Shown one piece after another: positions 1-8,696 of a stretch of 64,000 nt of DNA. Every line of letters begins with the position of its first letter. The stretch's first letter is position 1. The stretch comes from Pseudoalteromonas peptidolytica. GTDB taxonomy: Bacteria > Pseudomonadota > Gammaproteobacteria > Enterobacterales > Alteromonadaceae. The notes below the pieces were generated by a model. The model had not been told where the DNA came from and searched no databases. It was given only the letters and a program-made list of their open reading frames with translations. The position numbers and the translations under genes were made by a program. The stretch covers positions 54,529 through 118,528 of the forward strand of contig NZ_WEHZ01000017.1 of assembly GCF_012641745.1 (NCBI RefSeq), in the 5' to 3' direction.

Positions 1-428
1 CTTGGTTTGGCAAGGTGCTCAACCACTTCGGTGCTAACAATAAAATCATACTGTTGTTTTAGCACCTCCGGATTATTGGCATAGTACAAGTCAAACAATG
101 AAACTTGATGTCCTACCTCTTCCAACATTTTTGCAAGCAAGGGGCCTGGTCCACAACCAAAATCTAACCCTAGACTTGGCTTCGATAGGCGAGCTATTAG
201 CGGTTCAGAAACCCGAGTTAAAAAGCGGCGATAGCCTGCATCTTCCAAATCATTCTCATGACTATCATAAATCGCTTTTTCTTGCGCTGGTGTTAGCCTT
301 GAATTTGGATCCGCCATAACCAGATGGCAGCACTGACATTGCCAATATAGTCTATGTTTGTCTTGGTGATAGGTTTCAAGCTGCTCACCTAGACATAGGC
401 CACAACTTATCAGAGTTGAATCTTGCAA
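1..428 (-). CDS. class I SAM-dependent methyltransferase with N-terminal zinc ribbon (3' part cut by window edge)
   Basis: Translating the minus strand gives an open frame running off the left edge. It begins with a CxxC pair (CGLC), a second CxxC pair (CQCC) about 20 residues later, and then a methyltransferase fold with the SAM motif DFGCGPGP near residue 90. The frame continues to a D-F-I-V-S-T-E-V-V-E-H segment typical of motif II/III of class I methyltransferases. I place the start at a TTG at 428 because an in-frame stop lies two codons upstream and the zinc ribbon precedes the first ATG (317). No strong ribosome binding site is visible, so the start is uncertain. The substrate cannot be told. 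At least the C-terminal part is missing. Confidence 0.68.
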   Translation of the reverse strand, partial: MQDSTLISCGLCLGEQLETYHQDKHRLYWQCQCCHLVMADPNSRLTPAQEKAIYDSHENDLEDAGYRRFLTRVSEPLIARLSKPSLGLDFGCGPGPLLAKMLEEVGHQVSLFDLYYANNPEVLKQQYDFIVSTEVVEHLAKP

Positions 429-488
429 TGGTTAACAATAATTGCTTAATAAGAAGGCTATTGTATCAGGTAAGCGAAAAGCAACCAA

Positions 489-522
489 ATAAAAAGGCGG
501 CAGAGATTACTCTCTACCGCCT
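489..522 (-). terminator. intrinsic terminator of the Csr-type RNA
   Basis: On the minus strand a stem AGGCGGTAGAGA / TCTCTGCCGCCT, with one mismatch and a GTAA loop, is followed by TTTTTATTT. It lies directly 3' of the GGA-rich segment and defines its end. Confidence 0.8.
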
Positions 523-860
523 ACTAATCTGAGCGTCACAACTGGACACTTCTCCCTTCGACTTTTAAGCCTTATTATTCTTATTATTTTATTGTCGTCC
601 GTATTGTTTTTATTTTAGACTTCCGTGACATTTCCATATTGTTATTGTTATGAGACTTCCATGAATTTCTTATTCTCGGTCTTCCTAACGCTTTCTTGAT
701 AGTCCTTTGTATCAATCTAGATACTAAATATTGCCACCTACGCTTCCGTATCGCATTGTCCCTTTTTTTGTATTGCTTGGCGACAACGAATAATTTACGC
801 TCCTGAGCCTGAGTTACAACTGTTCAATAACAAATTTCTTACCTTAAATTTTTTAATCAA
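491..860 (-). ncRNA. CsrB/CsrC (RsmB)-type CsrA-sequestering small RNA
   Basis: No gene is open here, but the minus strand carries ten GGA triplets between about 803 and 553. Eight of them are in the ANGGA context preferred by CsrA/RsmA (for example ACGGAAG, ATGGAAG, AAGGAC, AAGGGA). Repeated short motifs such as TCACGGAAGTC and CATGGAAGTC recur, as in CsrB-family RNAs. The 3' end is an intrinsic terminator at 489-522. A possible -10 (TATGAT, minus strand, plus 867-872) would start the RNA near 860, giving about 370 nt. A GacA/UvrY-like palindrome lies upstream at 956-973. In E. coli csrC lies beside engB; here engB is one gene away (cytochrome c4 between). The role, titration of CsrA, is inferred. 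The 5' end is uncertain. Confidence 0.72.
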
Positions 861-955
861 ACAGAAATCATATTGATTACATTAACTTACAATGAACCAA
901 AGCTTAAAATTAAGCTAAAACTTACAATTAAGCAAAGACAATATCTCACAGAAAA

Positions 956-973
956 AGTGAGATATGTCTCACA
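956..973 (-). promoter_or_regulatory. GacA/UvrY-like upstream activating site
   Basis: The minus strand reads TGTGAG-ACATAT-CTCACT, a near-perfect inverted repeat close to the known GacA/UvrY site TGTAAG-N6-CTTACA. It sits roughly 100 to 150 bp upstream of the GGA-rich RNA, where such activating sites are found before csrB/rsm genes. A second weaker half match (TGTGAGATATTGTC) lies just downstream. Binding is inferred. Confidence 0.6.
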
Positions 974-983
974 TTTTAGGATA

Positions 984-1009
984 TAAAAAAAGGCAGCGTG
1001 TGCTGCCCT
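984..1009 (-). terminator. terminator downstream of cytochrome c4
   Basis: Stem GGCAGC-ACAC-GCTGCC on the minus strand followed by seven T residues. It is 52 bp beyond the cytochrome c4 stop codon. The plus strand also carries a T-run, so it may work in both directions. Confidence 0.8.
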
Positions 1010-1060
1010 TTTTTCAATAGTAGGAGTTTACAACGAGCGCTATAAACTCAATATACGACT

Positions 1061-1693
1061 TTAGTGTAGTCCACCTAAATATTTAGATAGTACTTCGATA
1101 TCTTTGTCAGTAAGCTTTTTCGCGATGTCACGCATCATGCCGTTCATATCGTTATTGCGAGTACCGTCGCGGAACTTTTCAAGCTGGGCTTTGATGTACT
1201 CAGGATGCTGGAAAGATATCTTAGGAAATTTAGCCAATGATGTACCATTGCCTCGAGGACCATGACATGCTGCACAAGAAGGGATCCCTCTTTCAGCATC
1301 ACCCGCTTTATATAATTGCTGACCAACAGCAACCACATCTTCAGGTGTTGTACCAGCAGACATAGATAAGGTAGAGAAATACGCAGCTAAGTCTTTCATA
1401 TCTTGATCTGAAAGAGGCATAGCCATACCACTCATTACCGGATCCATACGCCCTTCTTTACCACCTGAGGTCATTCCTAGCTTAAACTCTTGCAGTTGCT
1501 TGTAAATATAATCGGCATGCTGTCCTGCGATTTTTGGATACATAGTCACAGGGGCGTTGCCATCTGGACCGTGACATGCTGCACACGTTGCAGATTTCGC
1601 CTTACCTGCTTCTGCGTCACCATCGAATGCCGATGCGTTGCTTGCTGACAACGTACCAAGCAACATTGTTAAAGTTAATGCTATTTTTTTCAT
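1061..1693 (-). CDS. dihaem cytochrome c4
   Basis: A 210-residue periplasmic electron carrier that passes electrons from the bc1 complex toward terminal oxidases. Residues 1-22 form a Sec signal peptide ending ASA. Two CxxCH haem sites are seen (CAACH at 37-41 and 140-144), each starting a c-type domain, with methionines later in each domain as likely axial ligands. This two-domain layout and length match the c4 family. I start at the ATG at 1693 because it begins the signal peptide and has AGAGAA upstream; a longer open frame to 1777 would put 28 polar residues before the signal peptide. It stands alone between the Csr RNA and divergent engB, a neighbourhood shared with other gammaproteobacteria. 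Confidence 0.92.
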   Translation of the reverse strand: MKKIALTLTMLLGTLSASNASAFDGDAEAGKAKSATCAACHGPDGNAPVTMYPKIAGQHADYIYKQLQEFKLGMTSGGKEGRMDPVMSGMAMPLSDQDMKDLAAYFSTLSMSAGTTPEDVVAVGQQLYKAGDAERGIPSCAACHGPRGNGTSLAKFPKISFQHPEYIKAQLEKFRDGTRNNDMNGMMRDIAKKLTDKDIEVLSKYLGGLH

Positions 1694-2150
1694 GGTAAAT
1701 TCTCTGTTTCCGACCCTGTAATTTGCACCCATGCGAACTAAAGTCGCTCTCTTTATCGCTTGGGTAAATAATACCAATCAGTACTAAAATTAGGTTGTTA
1801 TCTTAATCAGATGAATCTTACATGCAGTACTCAGCAATAATAACGCCAAACAGCACCGATCCACCCAAATATGCCTCGTTCAGTAGTGACTACTGATGGG
1901 TATACTCTTTAGATTGACATTGCAATTTCTACATTCTACACGATATTACTTTCTCTGGCACGTTTTCTGCCCATATTAAGCTTATAATTTACAGGGATTT
2001 GACCTAGATTAATTAATAATGGCGCATCAATCCCCGCCTTACGCTCAAAAAGCAGCACCCATAACTGTTAGCGTAACGCTTTTGGTTTCAGCCATACTGT
2101 TATAAAATACGCAATTCAATCCGCGAAAGTTTAATCAGTTAGGAGTCAGC
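1694..2150. other. divergent intergenic region between cytochrome c4 and engB
   Basis: 457 bp with no supported gene. It must hold the promoters of both flanking genes. A TTGACA hexamer at 1914-1919 on the plus strand is a possible -35 for engB, but its matching -10 (TACACG, or the later ATATTA) is weak. An ATACCAAT motif near 1773 resembles the terminus of the repeat found elsewhere in the window. Confidence 0.4.
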
Positions 2151-2786
2151 GTGCTAAAATCTCGCGTGAAATATAATCAGGCACAGTTTATTACCAGTGC
2201 CCCAGATATCAGTAAACTACCACCGGATACTGGAATTGAAGTGGCTTTTGCGGGTCGTTCTAATGCAGGTAAATCAAGTGCTCTCAATACATTAACCGAT
2301 CAAAAGCTTGCTAGAACGAGTAAAACCCCCGGCCGTACCCAGCTTATTAATACCTTTTCTTTGGGCGAGGATCAGCGTCTTATCGATTTGCCTGGCTATG
2401 GCTTTGCCAAAGTACCACTAGAAATGAAAAAGAAGTGGCAAAAAGCACTGGGTGAATACCTACAGCGTCGTAAATGCTTAAAAGGGATTGTGGTGCTAAT
2501 GGATATTCGCCACCCGCTGAAAGATCTTGATATGGATCTTATCAATTGGGCAATTAGTAGCAATATACCCGTGCTTGCGCTACTGACCAAAGCGGATAAG
2601 CTAAAACAAGGTAAGCGCAAAGCTGAAGTGCTTCAAGTTCGCCGTGCCTTAGCAGAGCTAAATGGCGACATAACGGTACATGCGTTTTCGTCCTTGAAAG
2701 GTATCGGCTTGAATGAGCTGGCTTGGAAATTAGACGAATGGTACCTGGGCCCTTTTGTTAAAGACAAGACTGAAGCTACAGAGTAA
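2151..2786 (+). CDS. engB: ribosome biogenesis GTP-binding protein EngB (YihA/YsxC)
   Basis: A 211-residue TRAFAC-class GTPase needed for assembly of the large ribosomal subunit. Visible motifs are the P-loop GRSNAGKS (35-42), the G2 threonine region around 59-63, DLPG (79-82, switch II), TKAD (146-149) and SSL (180-182). The length fits the family. The start is GTG at 2151, supported by AGGAG five bases upstream. It is a single-gene unit convergent with the yceI-DUF1285 pair. The engB/polA neighbourhood is conserved in gammaproteobacteria. Confidence 0.95.
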   Translation: MLKSRVKYNQAQFITSAPDISKLPPDTGIEVAFAGRSNAGKSSALNTLTDQKLARTSKTPGRTQLINTFSLGEDQRLIDLPGYGFAKVPLEMKKKWQKALGEYLQRRKCLKGIVVLMDIRHPLKDLDMDLINWAISSNIPVLALLTKADKLKQGKRKAEVLQVRRALAELNGDITVHAFSSLKGIGLNELAWKLDEWYLGPFVKDKTEATE

Positions 2787-2814
2787 AAAGCGCCATGACG
2801 AAATAGAGGCGCGC

Positions 2815-3345
2815 CTATCCAAGATAGAAGCGCGTCTTTGCCGACATTAGATAAAATCCATTTTTATCTTCTTGCAATATCTCCACCCACTGGTAGTAGA
2901 CATTTCGTGACACTCTAGCAGTTAATCCGTAATTGAGCCGCAAAAAGGGAATATCAACGCCATTTGCTCGTTCTAGCGCCAGTGGAAACATACTACTAAT
3001 CGGCCATTCACGTCCTATGTTGTCCACAGCAATGATGCACGGAGCAAGTGACAAGCTTGAAGCATGTTCACAAAAGTACCACTGCTCAATCACAAAAGGA
3101 TGTGCCATCACCTTCACAATGCAGCTTTCTGCCGGAGTTTTTAGCCAATAATGTGTTCCATCATAGCTTAATACACTCGCGAATAACGCAACGAGCGATG
3201 CTCTTTTTATCTCACTTTTTTGATGAAACCAGCGTCCATCCGTATCAATCACTATCTCGGAAAAGCCACACGAAGGTGCCGACCAGCTTTCTGTCGGCGC
3301 ATGGGCTGTCACATACTGTGCAATTAATTCATCAATTTTGTTCAT
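2815..3345 (-). CDS. DUF1285 family protein
   Basis: A 176-residue soluble protein of unknown function. The DUF1285 pattern can be seen: a G-R-W-F-H-Q segment with I-K-R-A-S-L-V near residues 35-50, L-K-T-P-A-E-S near 70, then A-H-P-F. Structures of this family show two small domains, but no activity is established. The start is taken at the ATG at 3345; a TTG just before it is also open. It overlaps the end of yceI by 14 bases, so the two are almost surely co-transcribed and translationally coupled. No signal peptide. Confidence 0.75.
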   Translation of the reverse strand: MNKIDELIAQYVTAHAPTESWSAPSCGFSEIVIDTDGRWFHQKSEIKRASLVALFASVLSYDGTHYWLKTPAESCIVKVMAHPFVIEQWYFCEHASSLSLAPCIIAVDNIGREWPISSMFPLALERANGVDIPFLRLNYGLTARVSRNVYYQWVEILQEDKNGFYLMSAKTRFYLG

Positions 3346-3901
3346 CAAAAACTAAATTAAAGGTGATAGGCACACTGGTGGAAATCGTTTTTAACCCAGC
3401 GATCTTGGTGAGCGCTTCGATCCCCGCACTAAAACCGAACTGTGTTGCGTCAAGTACAACCACGTTTACTGGAGTAACGACTAAACCGTCAGCATTTTTA
3501 GTCACGAGCAAGTCTAGGGTGATCTCTTGAGTTTGACCATGAAGCGTTAGCGCAGCATTAACTCCAGTGATTGTCTGAGGCCCCATAACTAAATTACTAA
3601 GTGATTTAGAGACATTGGCCGTTATCTTCGCGTGTGGATGATCCGCAACATTGAATAACATGGTTTGCATCCGCTCGTTACGGATGGGGATCATGGTTTC
3701 TACACTGGCAAGATCAATGTTGATCTCAAGTTCACCTTGCTTAGATAGCGAGCCTGCTATTTTCTTAAAATGATGTACTTCCGCAATATGTGTCTGTTTC
3801 ACAGAAACAAAGCTGACATTACTATGTTGTTGATCAAGCTGCCAAGACGCAAAAGACTGAGCAGAAAAAAGTGCACTACCTAACAGTAGGTATTTAAGCA
3901 T
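3332..3901 (-). CDS. YceI family periplasmic protein
   Basis: A 189-residue lipocalin-like protein. YceI proteins bind isoprenoid or other amphiphilic ligands in the periplasm; some respond to stress. Residues 1-18 are a signal peptide (MLKYLLLG... ending SFA). After it come the W-x-L-D-x-x-H-S-x-V-x-F motif at the mature N-terminus and the R-N-E-R-M segment of the domain, which fills the rest. ATG 3901 is chosen because AAGGAAG lies seven bases upstream and the signal peptide starts there. It is the first gene of a pair with DUF1285. The ligand is unknown. Confidence 0.88.
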   Translation of the reverse strand: MLKYLLLGSALFSAQSFASWQLDQQHSNVSFVSVKQTHIAEVHHFKKIAGSLSKQGELEINIDLASVETMIPIRNERMQTMLFNVADHPHAKITANVSKSLSNLVMGPQTITGVNAALTLHGQTQEITLDLLVTKNADGLVVTPVNVVVLDATQFGFSAGIEALTKIAGLKTISTSVPITFNLVFDEQN

Positions 3902-4061
3902 GACGACTTCCTTATTAATTGAGAGAACATAACGTTTGTGCACCCAGTGTAAAACGCAGTTAAAATTAAATAAAGCCCTTCTCGCTAAGGGTTTTAATAC
4001 CTAGTTGCAGACTATTGCTGAAAAGGAAATTGAGACGATAATTGGAAGACACTAAAGCAGA

Positions 4062-4195
4062 GAAAAAGACGGCTCGTCAAAATAACGAGCCGCTATAGCA
4101 ATCTGGGGAGAAGCTATCAATACACTGTATCCTCTTACGAGAGATACATCATCAACAGGATGTCCTACAGGATGAGGACGGCGCGAACTCTAACA
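4062..4195 (-). ncRNA. candidate structured small RNA at the spf (Spot 42) position
   Basis: Between polA and yceI the minus strand can form four consecutive hairpins: GTCCT/AGGAC, then GTATC-CTC/GAG-GATAC, then ATAGC/GCTAT, and last GGCTCGT/ACGAGCC followed by CTTTTT (terminator). The stretch has no open frame and is bounded upstream by the polA terminator, so it needs its own promoter. A TTGCTT hexamer with a CTATTT about 17 bases later is a weak candidate. In E. coli this slot, downstream of polA in the same direction, holds Spot 42. I do not recognise Spot 42 sequence here, so homology is not claimed. The 5' end is a guess. Confidence 0.4.
4063..4092 (-). terminator. terminator of the candidate small RNA
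   Basis: Stem GGCTCGT / ACGAGCC (7 bp, extendable by one pair on each side) followed on the minus strand by GTCTTTTTCT. It faces the same way as polA and yceI but lies upstream of yceI, so it ends a separate transcript. Confidence 0.7.
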
Positions 4196-4354
4196 AATAG
4201 ATGTCCAGAAATAAACACCAAAAAGCAAAACTTAAGCCAATTTGATAAACTTTCAACGTTAAGTTTTTTTTTGTTACTGGAGATTAACAGAAGCTACAAA
4301 TTTAAGATGCTATACCGCTAGTGTTTACTTGCACACATAAGTTAAGTCATCCAC

Positions 4355-4387
4355 AAAAAAACCGTATCACCTAGAAAGATGATACGG
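4355..4387 (-). terminator. polA terminator
   Basis: Stem CCGTATCA-CCTAGAAAGA-TGATACGG followed on the minus strand by seven T residues: a strong intrinsic terminator about 190 bp beyond the polA stop. The 3' region between stop and terminator has no open frame; a second hairpin (GGATAA...TTATCC) lies just after the stop codon. Confidence 0.85.
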
Positions 4388-4574
4388 CGCTAATACAATA
4401 AAGTTTGCGGCTTTGCCTCTCGTGTTAAGCAGTGAGTTAATCCGCTAAGTCACCTAAGCTCAACAGGCGCAATATCAAGCTAGCCAGAGATTATTGCTTA
4501 ATACACGGCAAACTTGTGCGTCAATAGCTCAGGATAACAGCTGCTAGAGAATAGGCTATTATCCCGATTTCTAG

Positions 4575-7331
4575 TTAGTGTGCCTGTTCCCAATTATCAC
4601 CACTGTCAGCTTCTACCAGTAACGGGACATCTAGTGATGCTGCAGCACTCATTAACTCACAGATCTTTTCACTGTACTCTGTCACTTTATCGCTATGGAC
4701 TTCAAACACCAATTCATCATGCACTTGCATCAATAATTGAATGTCGTCACGGCTGCACGTTTGCAGCCACTCATCCACTTTAATCATGGCCTTTTTAATA
4801 ATGTCAGCAGCAGTACCTTGCATAGGAGCATTAATCGCAGCACGTTCAGCAGCCTTTCTGCGAGCACCATTACGCGCTTTTATATCGGGTAAATACAAGC
4901 GTCGGCCAAATAAAGTCTCAACATACCCTTTCTCGGCCGCTTCTTCCCTTGTACGTTCCATATATTCCAGCACTCCAGGGAAACGTTCAAAGTAAGTATC
5001 CATATAATGCTGTGCTTCGTTTCTTGGAATATCGAGTTGTCGCGAAAGACCAAAGGCACTCATGCCATAAATCAAACCAAAGTTAACCGCTTTAGCTTTT
5101 CGACGCATATCTGATGTCACTTCTTCAAGCGGCACAGAAAACACCTCTGAAGCTGTAGCACTGTGCACATCTTTTCCTTCTGCAAAAGCGCTAAGTAGCC
5201 CCTTGTCTTGAGATAAGTGCGCCATGATCCTAAGCTCAATCTGGCTATAGTCTGCTGCAACAATTTGTTTATTGGTATCTGCAACAAATGCTTGGCGAAT
5301 ACGACGACCAGCTTCATTGCGAATTGGAATGTTTTGTAAATTCGGATCACTTGAACTTAAACGTCCTGTCGCCGTTACAGCCTGATGATATGAAGTATGT
5401 ACACGACCAGTATCAGCATTCACTAACCTCGGTAATTTATCAGTGTAAGTAGACTTCAACTTCGATAAACCGCGGTGCTCGATGATAAGCTTAGGCAATG
5501 GGTAGTCATGCGCTAACTCTTGCAGCACCTCTTCCGCTGTTGACGGCGCACCCTTTGGAGTTTTCTTGATCACCGGTAGCTCAAGCTTGTCGAACAATAT
5601 TGCCTGCAGTTGTTTGGTCGAACTGAGGTTGAATTCCTCACCTGCAATTTCAAAAGCTTGCTGTTCCAACTCTCCTAAACGCTTCTCTATCTCAACACTT
5701 TGTTTTGCAAGCATATCACCATCAATGTGTACGCCTGTGCGCTCAATTCGAGACAACACGCTTAATAGCGGCAATTCAATCTCTGTGAAGACCTGTTTTA
5801 GACTATTTTCTTTCTCAATTAATGGCCAAAGGTGTTGATGTAACCTAAGCGTAATGTCAGCATCTTCTGCTGCATAAGGTGCCGCTTTTTCCAACTCAAT
5901 CTGGTTAAATGTCAGTTGATTCTTGCCTTTGCCCGCAATGTCTTCAAAGCTAATTGTTTTATGACCCAGATATTTAAGCGCCAATGAGTCCATATCGTGG
6001 CGAGTTCCCACGCTGTTAAACACGTACGACTCTAGCATAGTATCAAAAGCGATTCCGTTTAGCTCAAGCCCTGCACGGGCAAGTACACTTTGATCGTATT
6101 TTAGATTTTGACCCACTTTTTTGATCTGGGGATCGGCAAGTAATGGCGCCATCACCTCAAACACCGCTTCTTGGGTAAGTTGCTCTGGTGCGCCGACGTA
6201 ATCATGATGGATGGGTAAATAAGCTGCTTCACCCGGTGCAACAGCAAAACTCATTCCAACCAGATCCGCTTGCATATAATTAACACTGGTCGTTTCGGTA
6301 TCAAAAGCGATTAAATCAGCAGCTTTTAGTTTGCTAACCCACTGCTCAAGTTGTGCTTTTGTAAGGATCGTTTCGTAGTGAGTTTCTACTTGGGCTGCCG
6401 CTGGTGCAGATCCCTCCGCTTCAATGGTAACGATATCTGATTGTTGTTGACCATCCAATAACTCAGCCAGCCAGCGCTTAAATTCACACTCACCATACAG
6501 CTCAATCAGGCGATCTTTGTCCATTTCTGCAATTTTAAATTGCTCTAGATCTTGCTCAACTTCACAATCAAGCTTAATCGTTGCCAATTCGTATGAGAGC
6601 TTCAGTTGTGCTTGATGCTCTTCTAGCTTCTTCGCCATGGTTTTGGAACCACGGAAACCCAAACCAGCGATTTTATCTAGATTATCATACAGTGAGTCTA
6701 TCGACCCTAATCCTTGAAGCATGGCAAGCGCTGTCTTTTCACCCACTCCAGGTACACCCGGAATATTATCTACTTTGTCACCCATCAGCGCGAGATAATC
6801 AATGATCAGTTCAGGACCGATACCAAACTTTTCCACCACGCCTGCGGGATCTAAAATGGTGTTTGTCATCGTGTTGATCAAAGTAACATGCTCATTAACC
6901 AATTGCGCCATGTCTTTATCACCTGTACTTATTAGTACGTGACGACTTTGCTCTGAGGCGATTTTAGAGAAGGTGCCGATCACATCGTCAGCTTCTACAC
7001 CACTGATACTGACAAGTGGCAAGCCCATTGCTTTTATAATTTCATGGATTGGTTCGATCTGCGTTCTGAGATCATCAGGCATAGGTGGGCGATGTGCCTT
7101 GTATTCGCTGTACATTTCATTACGAAAGGTTGGCCCTTTTGCGTCAAAGACTACAACCATATGACTAGGCTGATATTGCTTCAGCAAACTCTTGAGCATA
7201 TTTATCACGCCATAGATTGCCCCCGTCGCCTCACCTTTTGAGTTAGTTAAATGCGGTGGCGCATGATAAGCACGGAACAAATAGGAAGAACCATCAACCA
7301 AGATCAAAGGGTTTTGAGGGATCTGAGACAT
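4575..7331 (-). CDS. polA: DNA polymerase I
   Basis: A 918-residue repair and replication polymerase that removes RNA primers and fills gaps. All three domains are present. The 5' nuclease (about 1-290) has V-D-G-S-S-Y-L-F-R near the start and the helix-hairpin [12 protein letters not shown]. The 3'-5' exonuclease (about 320-510) has FDTETT, GQNLKYD and the AAEDAD motif, so proofreading residues look intact. The polymerase (about 520-918) has motif A DYSQIELR, motif [15 protein letters not shown] and motif [10 protein letters not shown]. Length is as in E. coli PolA (928). It is a single gene with its own terminator, and two DnaA-box-like sites lie upstream. Confidence 0.97.
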   Translation of the reverse strand: MSQIPQNPLILVDGSSYLFRAYHAPPHLTNSKGEATGAIYGVINMLKSLLKQYQPSHMVVVFDAKGPTFRNEMYSEYKAHRPPMPDDLRTQIEPIHEIIKAMGLPLVSISGVEADDVIGTFSKIASEQSRHVLISTGDKDMAQLVNEHVTLINTMTNTILDPAGVVEKFGIGPELIIDYLALMGDKVDNIPGVPGVGEKTALAMLQGLGSIDSLYDNLDKIAGLGFRGSKTMAKKLEEHQAQLKLSYELATIKLDCEVEQDLEQFKIAEMDKDRLIELYGECEFKRWLAELLDGQQQSDIVTIEAEGSAPAAAQVETHYETILTKAQLEQWVSKLKAADLIAFDTETTSVNYMQADLVGMSFAVAPGEAAYLPIHHDYVGAPEQLTQEAVFEVMAPLLADPQIKKVGQNLKYDQSVLARAGLELNGIAFDTMLESYVFNSVGTRHDMDSLALKYLGHKTISFEDIAGKGKNQLTFNQIELEKAAPYAAEDADITLRLHQHLWPLIEKENSLKQVFTEIELPLLSVLSRIERTGVHIDGDMLAKQSVEIEKRLGELEQQAFEIAGEEFNLSSTKQLQAILFDKLELPVIKKTPKGAPSTAEEVLQELAHDYPLPKLIIEHRGLSKLKSTYTDKLPRLVNADTGRVHTSYHQAVTATGRLSSSDPNLQNIPIRNEAGRRIRQAFVADTNKQIVAADYSQIELRIMAHLSQDKGLLSAFAEGKDVHSATASEVFSVPLEEVTSDMRRKAKAVNFGLIYGMSAFGLSRQLDIPRNEAQHYMDTYFERFPGVLEYMERTREEAAEKGYVETLFGRRLYLPDIKARNGARRKAAERAAINAPMQGTAADIIKKAMIKVDEWLQTCSRDDIQLLMQVHDELVFEVHSDKVTEYSEKICELMSAAASLDVPLLVEADSGDNWEQAH

Positions 7332-7443
7332 AAATATTGGATCCTAAATTAGTCTTTTACAGAGTAGAATGTAAGGATGCCACAAGGCACAAGATAAAAC
7401 GAGTTTCACGTTAGCCTATCATTTGGATATTGCAAGTTGAGCC

Positions 7444-7452
7444 TGTGGATAA
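7444..7452. promoter_or_regulatory. DnaA-box-like site upstream of polA
   Basis: TGTGGATAA, the exact complement of the DnaA box TTATCCACA, about 115 bp before the polA start. DnaA effects on polA have been reported in E. coli. Occupancy here is inferred only. Confidence 0.4.
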
Positions 7453-7572
7453 CTTTGTAGACAAACACGAAAAATTGCTCCAGAACTTTCAACTTGAAGT
7501 CAGAGTACGATTTAAGGCTTTGGTTTACTTGCGTTTTTAGAGCTTTTTTAGTTGTTATTATCTTTAGCCATT

Positions 7573-7581
7573 TGTGGATAA
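7573..7581. promoter_or_regulatory. second DnaA-box-like site in the polA/elbB intergenic region
   Basis: A second exact TGTGGATAA, same orientation, 129 bp from the first. The 432-bp polA/elbB intergenic region (7332-7763) otherwise holds AT-rich sequence with several GATC sites (7667-7685) and a TATAAT-like stretch just before elbB. No further gene is seen in it. Confidence 0.4.
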
Positions 7582-7763
7582 AGAATTTTATTGGTCACAC
7601 ATTTTAGAGCGTATGAACAAAAAATAGCCTGATTTTCTCAAGCGGAGGAGTATACTACCACAAATGATCAAAGATCATAGAAGATCCTTTATAATTTTTT
7701 AATTAGGCCATAATTCTTTTTATGTATATAGCGCGCGCAACAAGACGTTAGAAGGAGAAATGA

Positions 7764-8414
7764 ATGAAAAAAGTAGCAGTAATTTTTAGTGGCTGTGGTG
7801 TATTTGACGGTGCAGAGATCCATGAATCGGTACTAACCTTACTTAATCTAGAAAAAGTAGGAGCAAGCTACCAGTGTTTTGCACCTAATATTGATCAGTT
7901 CCATGTGATCAACCACTTAACAGGCGAGACACAAGAAGAACGTCGTAATGTACTAGTGGAAGCTGCACGTATCGCGCGTGGAGAAATAGCAGACTTGGAG
8001 ACTCTCAATGCAGATGAATTTGATGCACTTGTCATACCTGGCGGCTTTGGTGTCGCGAAAAACCTGTCTGATTTCGCTTTTAAAGGTGCCGAATCAACGA
8101 TTTTAGAAAGTATAAAAATCGTATGTCGTGCGTTTAACAGCCAACAAAAACCAATAGCATATTTATGTATTGCACCGGCGCTCATCCCACATATTCATGC
8201 ACCAGGTACGCTTGCAACCATAGGCTCTGATGTTGATACCGCAGCTGCTATTAATACGTTAGGAGCAAAGCATGTTGAGTGTACAGTATCTGACATCGTA
8301 GTTGATGAAGGTGAAAAAGTGATATCAACACCAGCGTATATGTTGGCATCCTCGGTGCTAGAGGCAGCTTCTGGAATTGAAAAAGCCATCTCAAAGTTAG
8401 TAGAAATGGCTTAA
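7764..8414 (+). CDS. elbB: isoprenoid biosynthesis glyoxalase ElbB
   Basis: A 216-residue DJ-1/PfpI superfamily protein with a class I amidotransferase-like fold. E. coli ElbB has weak glyoxalase activity and was linked to isoprenoid synthesis; its physiological role is unclear. The frame starts with K-V-A-V-I-F-S-G-C-G-V-F-D-G, carries the glycine-rich A-L-V-I-P-G-G-F-G-V-A-K-N segment (88-100) and the nucleophile elbow with Cys135 in Y-L-C-I-A-P-A. The start at 7764 has AAGGAG six bases before it; an out-of-frame ATG at 7760 is ignored. Likely monocistronic. Confidence 0.93.
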   Translation: MKKVAVIFSGCGVFDGAEIHESVLTLLNLEKVGASYQCFAPNIDQFHVINHLTGETQEERRNVLVEAARIARGEIADLETLNADEFDALVIPGGFGVAKNLSDFAFKGAESTILESIKIVCRAFNSQQKPIAYLCIAPALIPHIHAPGTLATIGSDVDTAAAINTLGAKHVECTVSDIVVDEGEKVISTPAYMLASSVLEAASGIEKAISKLVEMA

Positions 8415-8696
8415 TATAGAAATTTACGAGTCTGTCAGACTTATCCAAGTTAGCAGGCTCTAATCCATTCTTAGGTAAATTGCGTATCTTACTTAAAGCG
8501 TATTCGTGACAACCACAAAACTTGGCTGTGGTTCTACGAATTTGGGCAAAAAGCTTGCCCTAACGCAATAAATTAATGGTTTTAACCATTTATACTCAAG
8601 TTTACGTTTTATAAATGAACAGGTGGCGTTATAATCGCAATAATTCCGTCATCCATCATCGTGATTGAACACGTTCAAACGAAGTGAGCAAGGTAA

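Noticed and set aside
98..319. 73-codon plus-strand frame at the left end
   Set aside because: It overlaps the minus-strand methyltransferase gene, which has clear motifs; this frame has none.
3048..3530. 160-codon plus-strand frame
   Set aside because: Shadow of the yceI and DUF1285 genes, which are supported by family motifs, ribosome sites and a signal peptide.
4062..4195. Calling the structured RNA Spot 42 (spf)
   Set aside because: The position fits, but none of the conserved Spot 42 sequence blocks I know are present, so only a neutral small-RNA call is made.
8511..8556. Hairpins AACCACA/TGTGGTT and GGGCAA/TTGCCC between elbB and cytochrome c5
   Set aside because: Stable stems but no T-run after either, so they are not called as terminators; no known regulatory motif.
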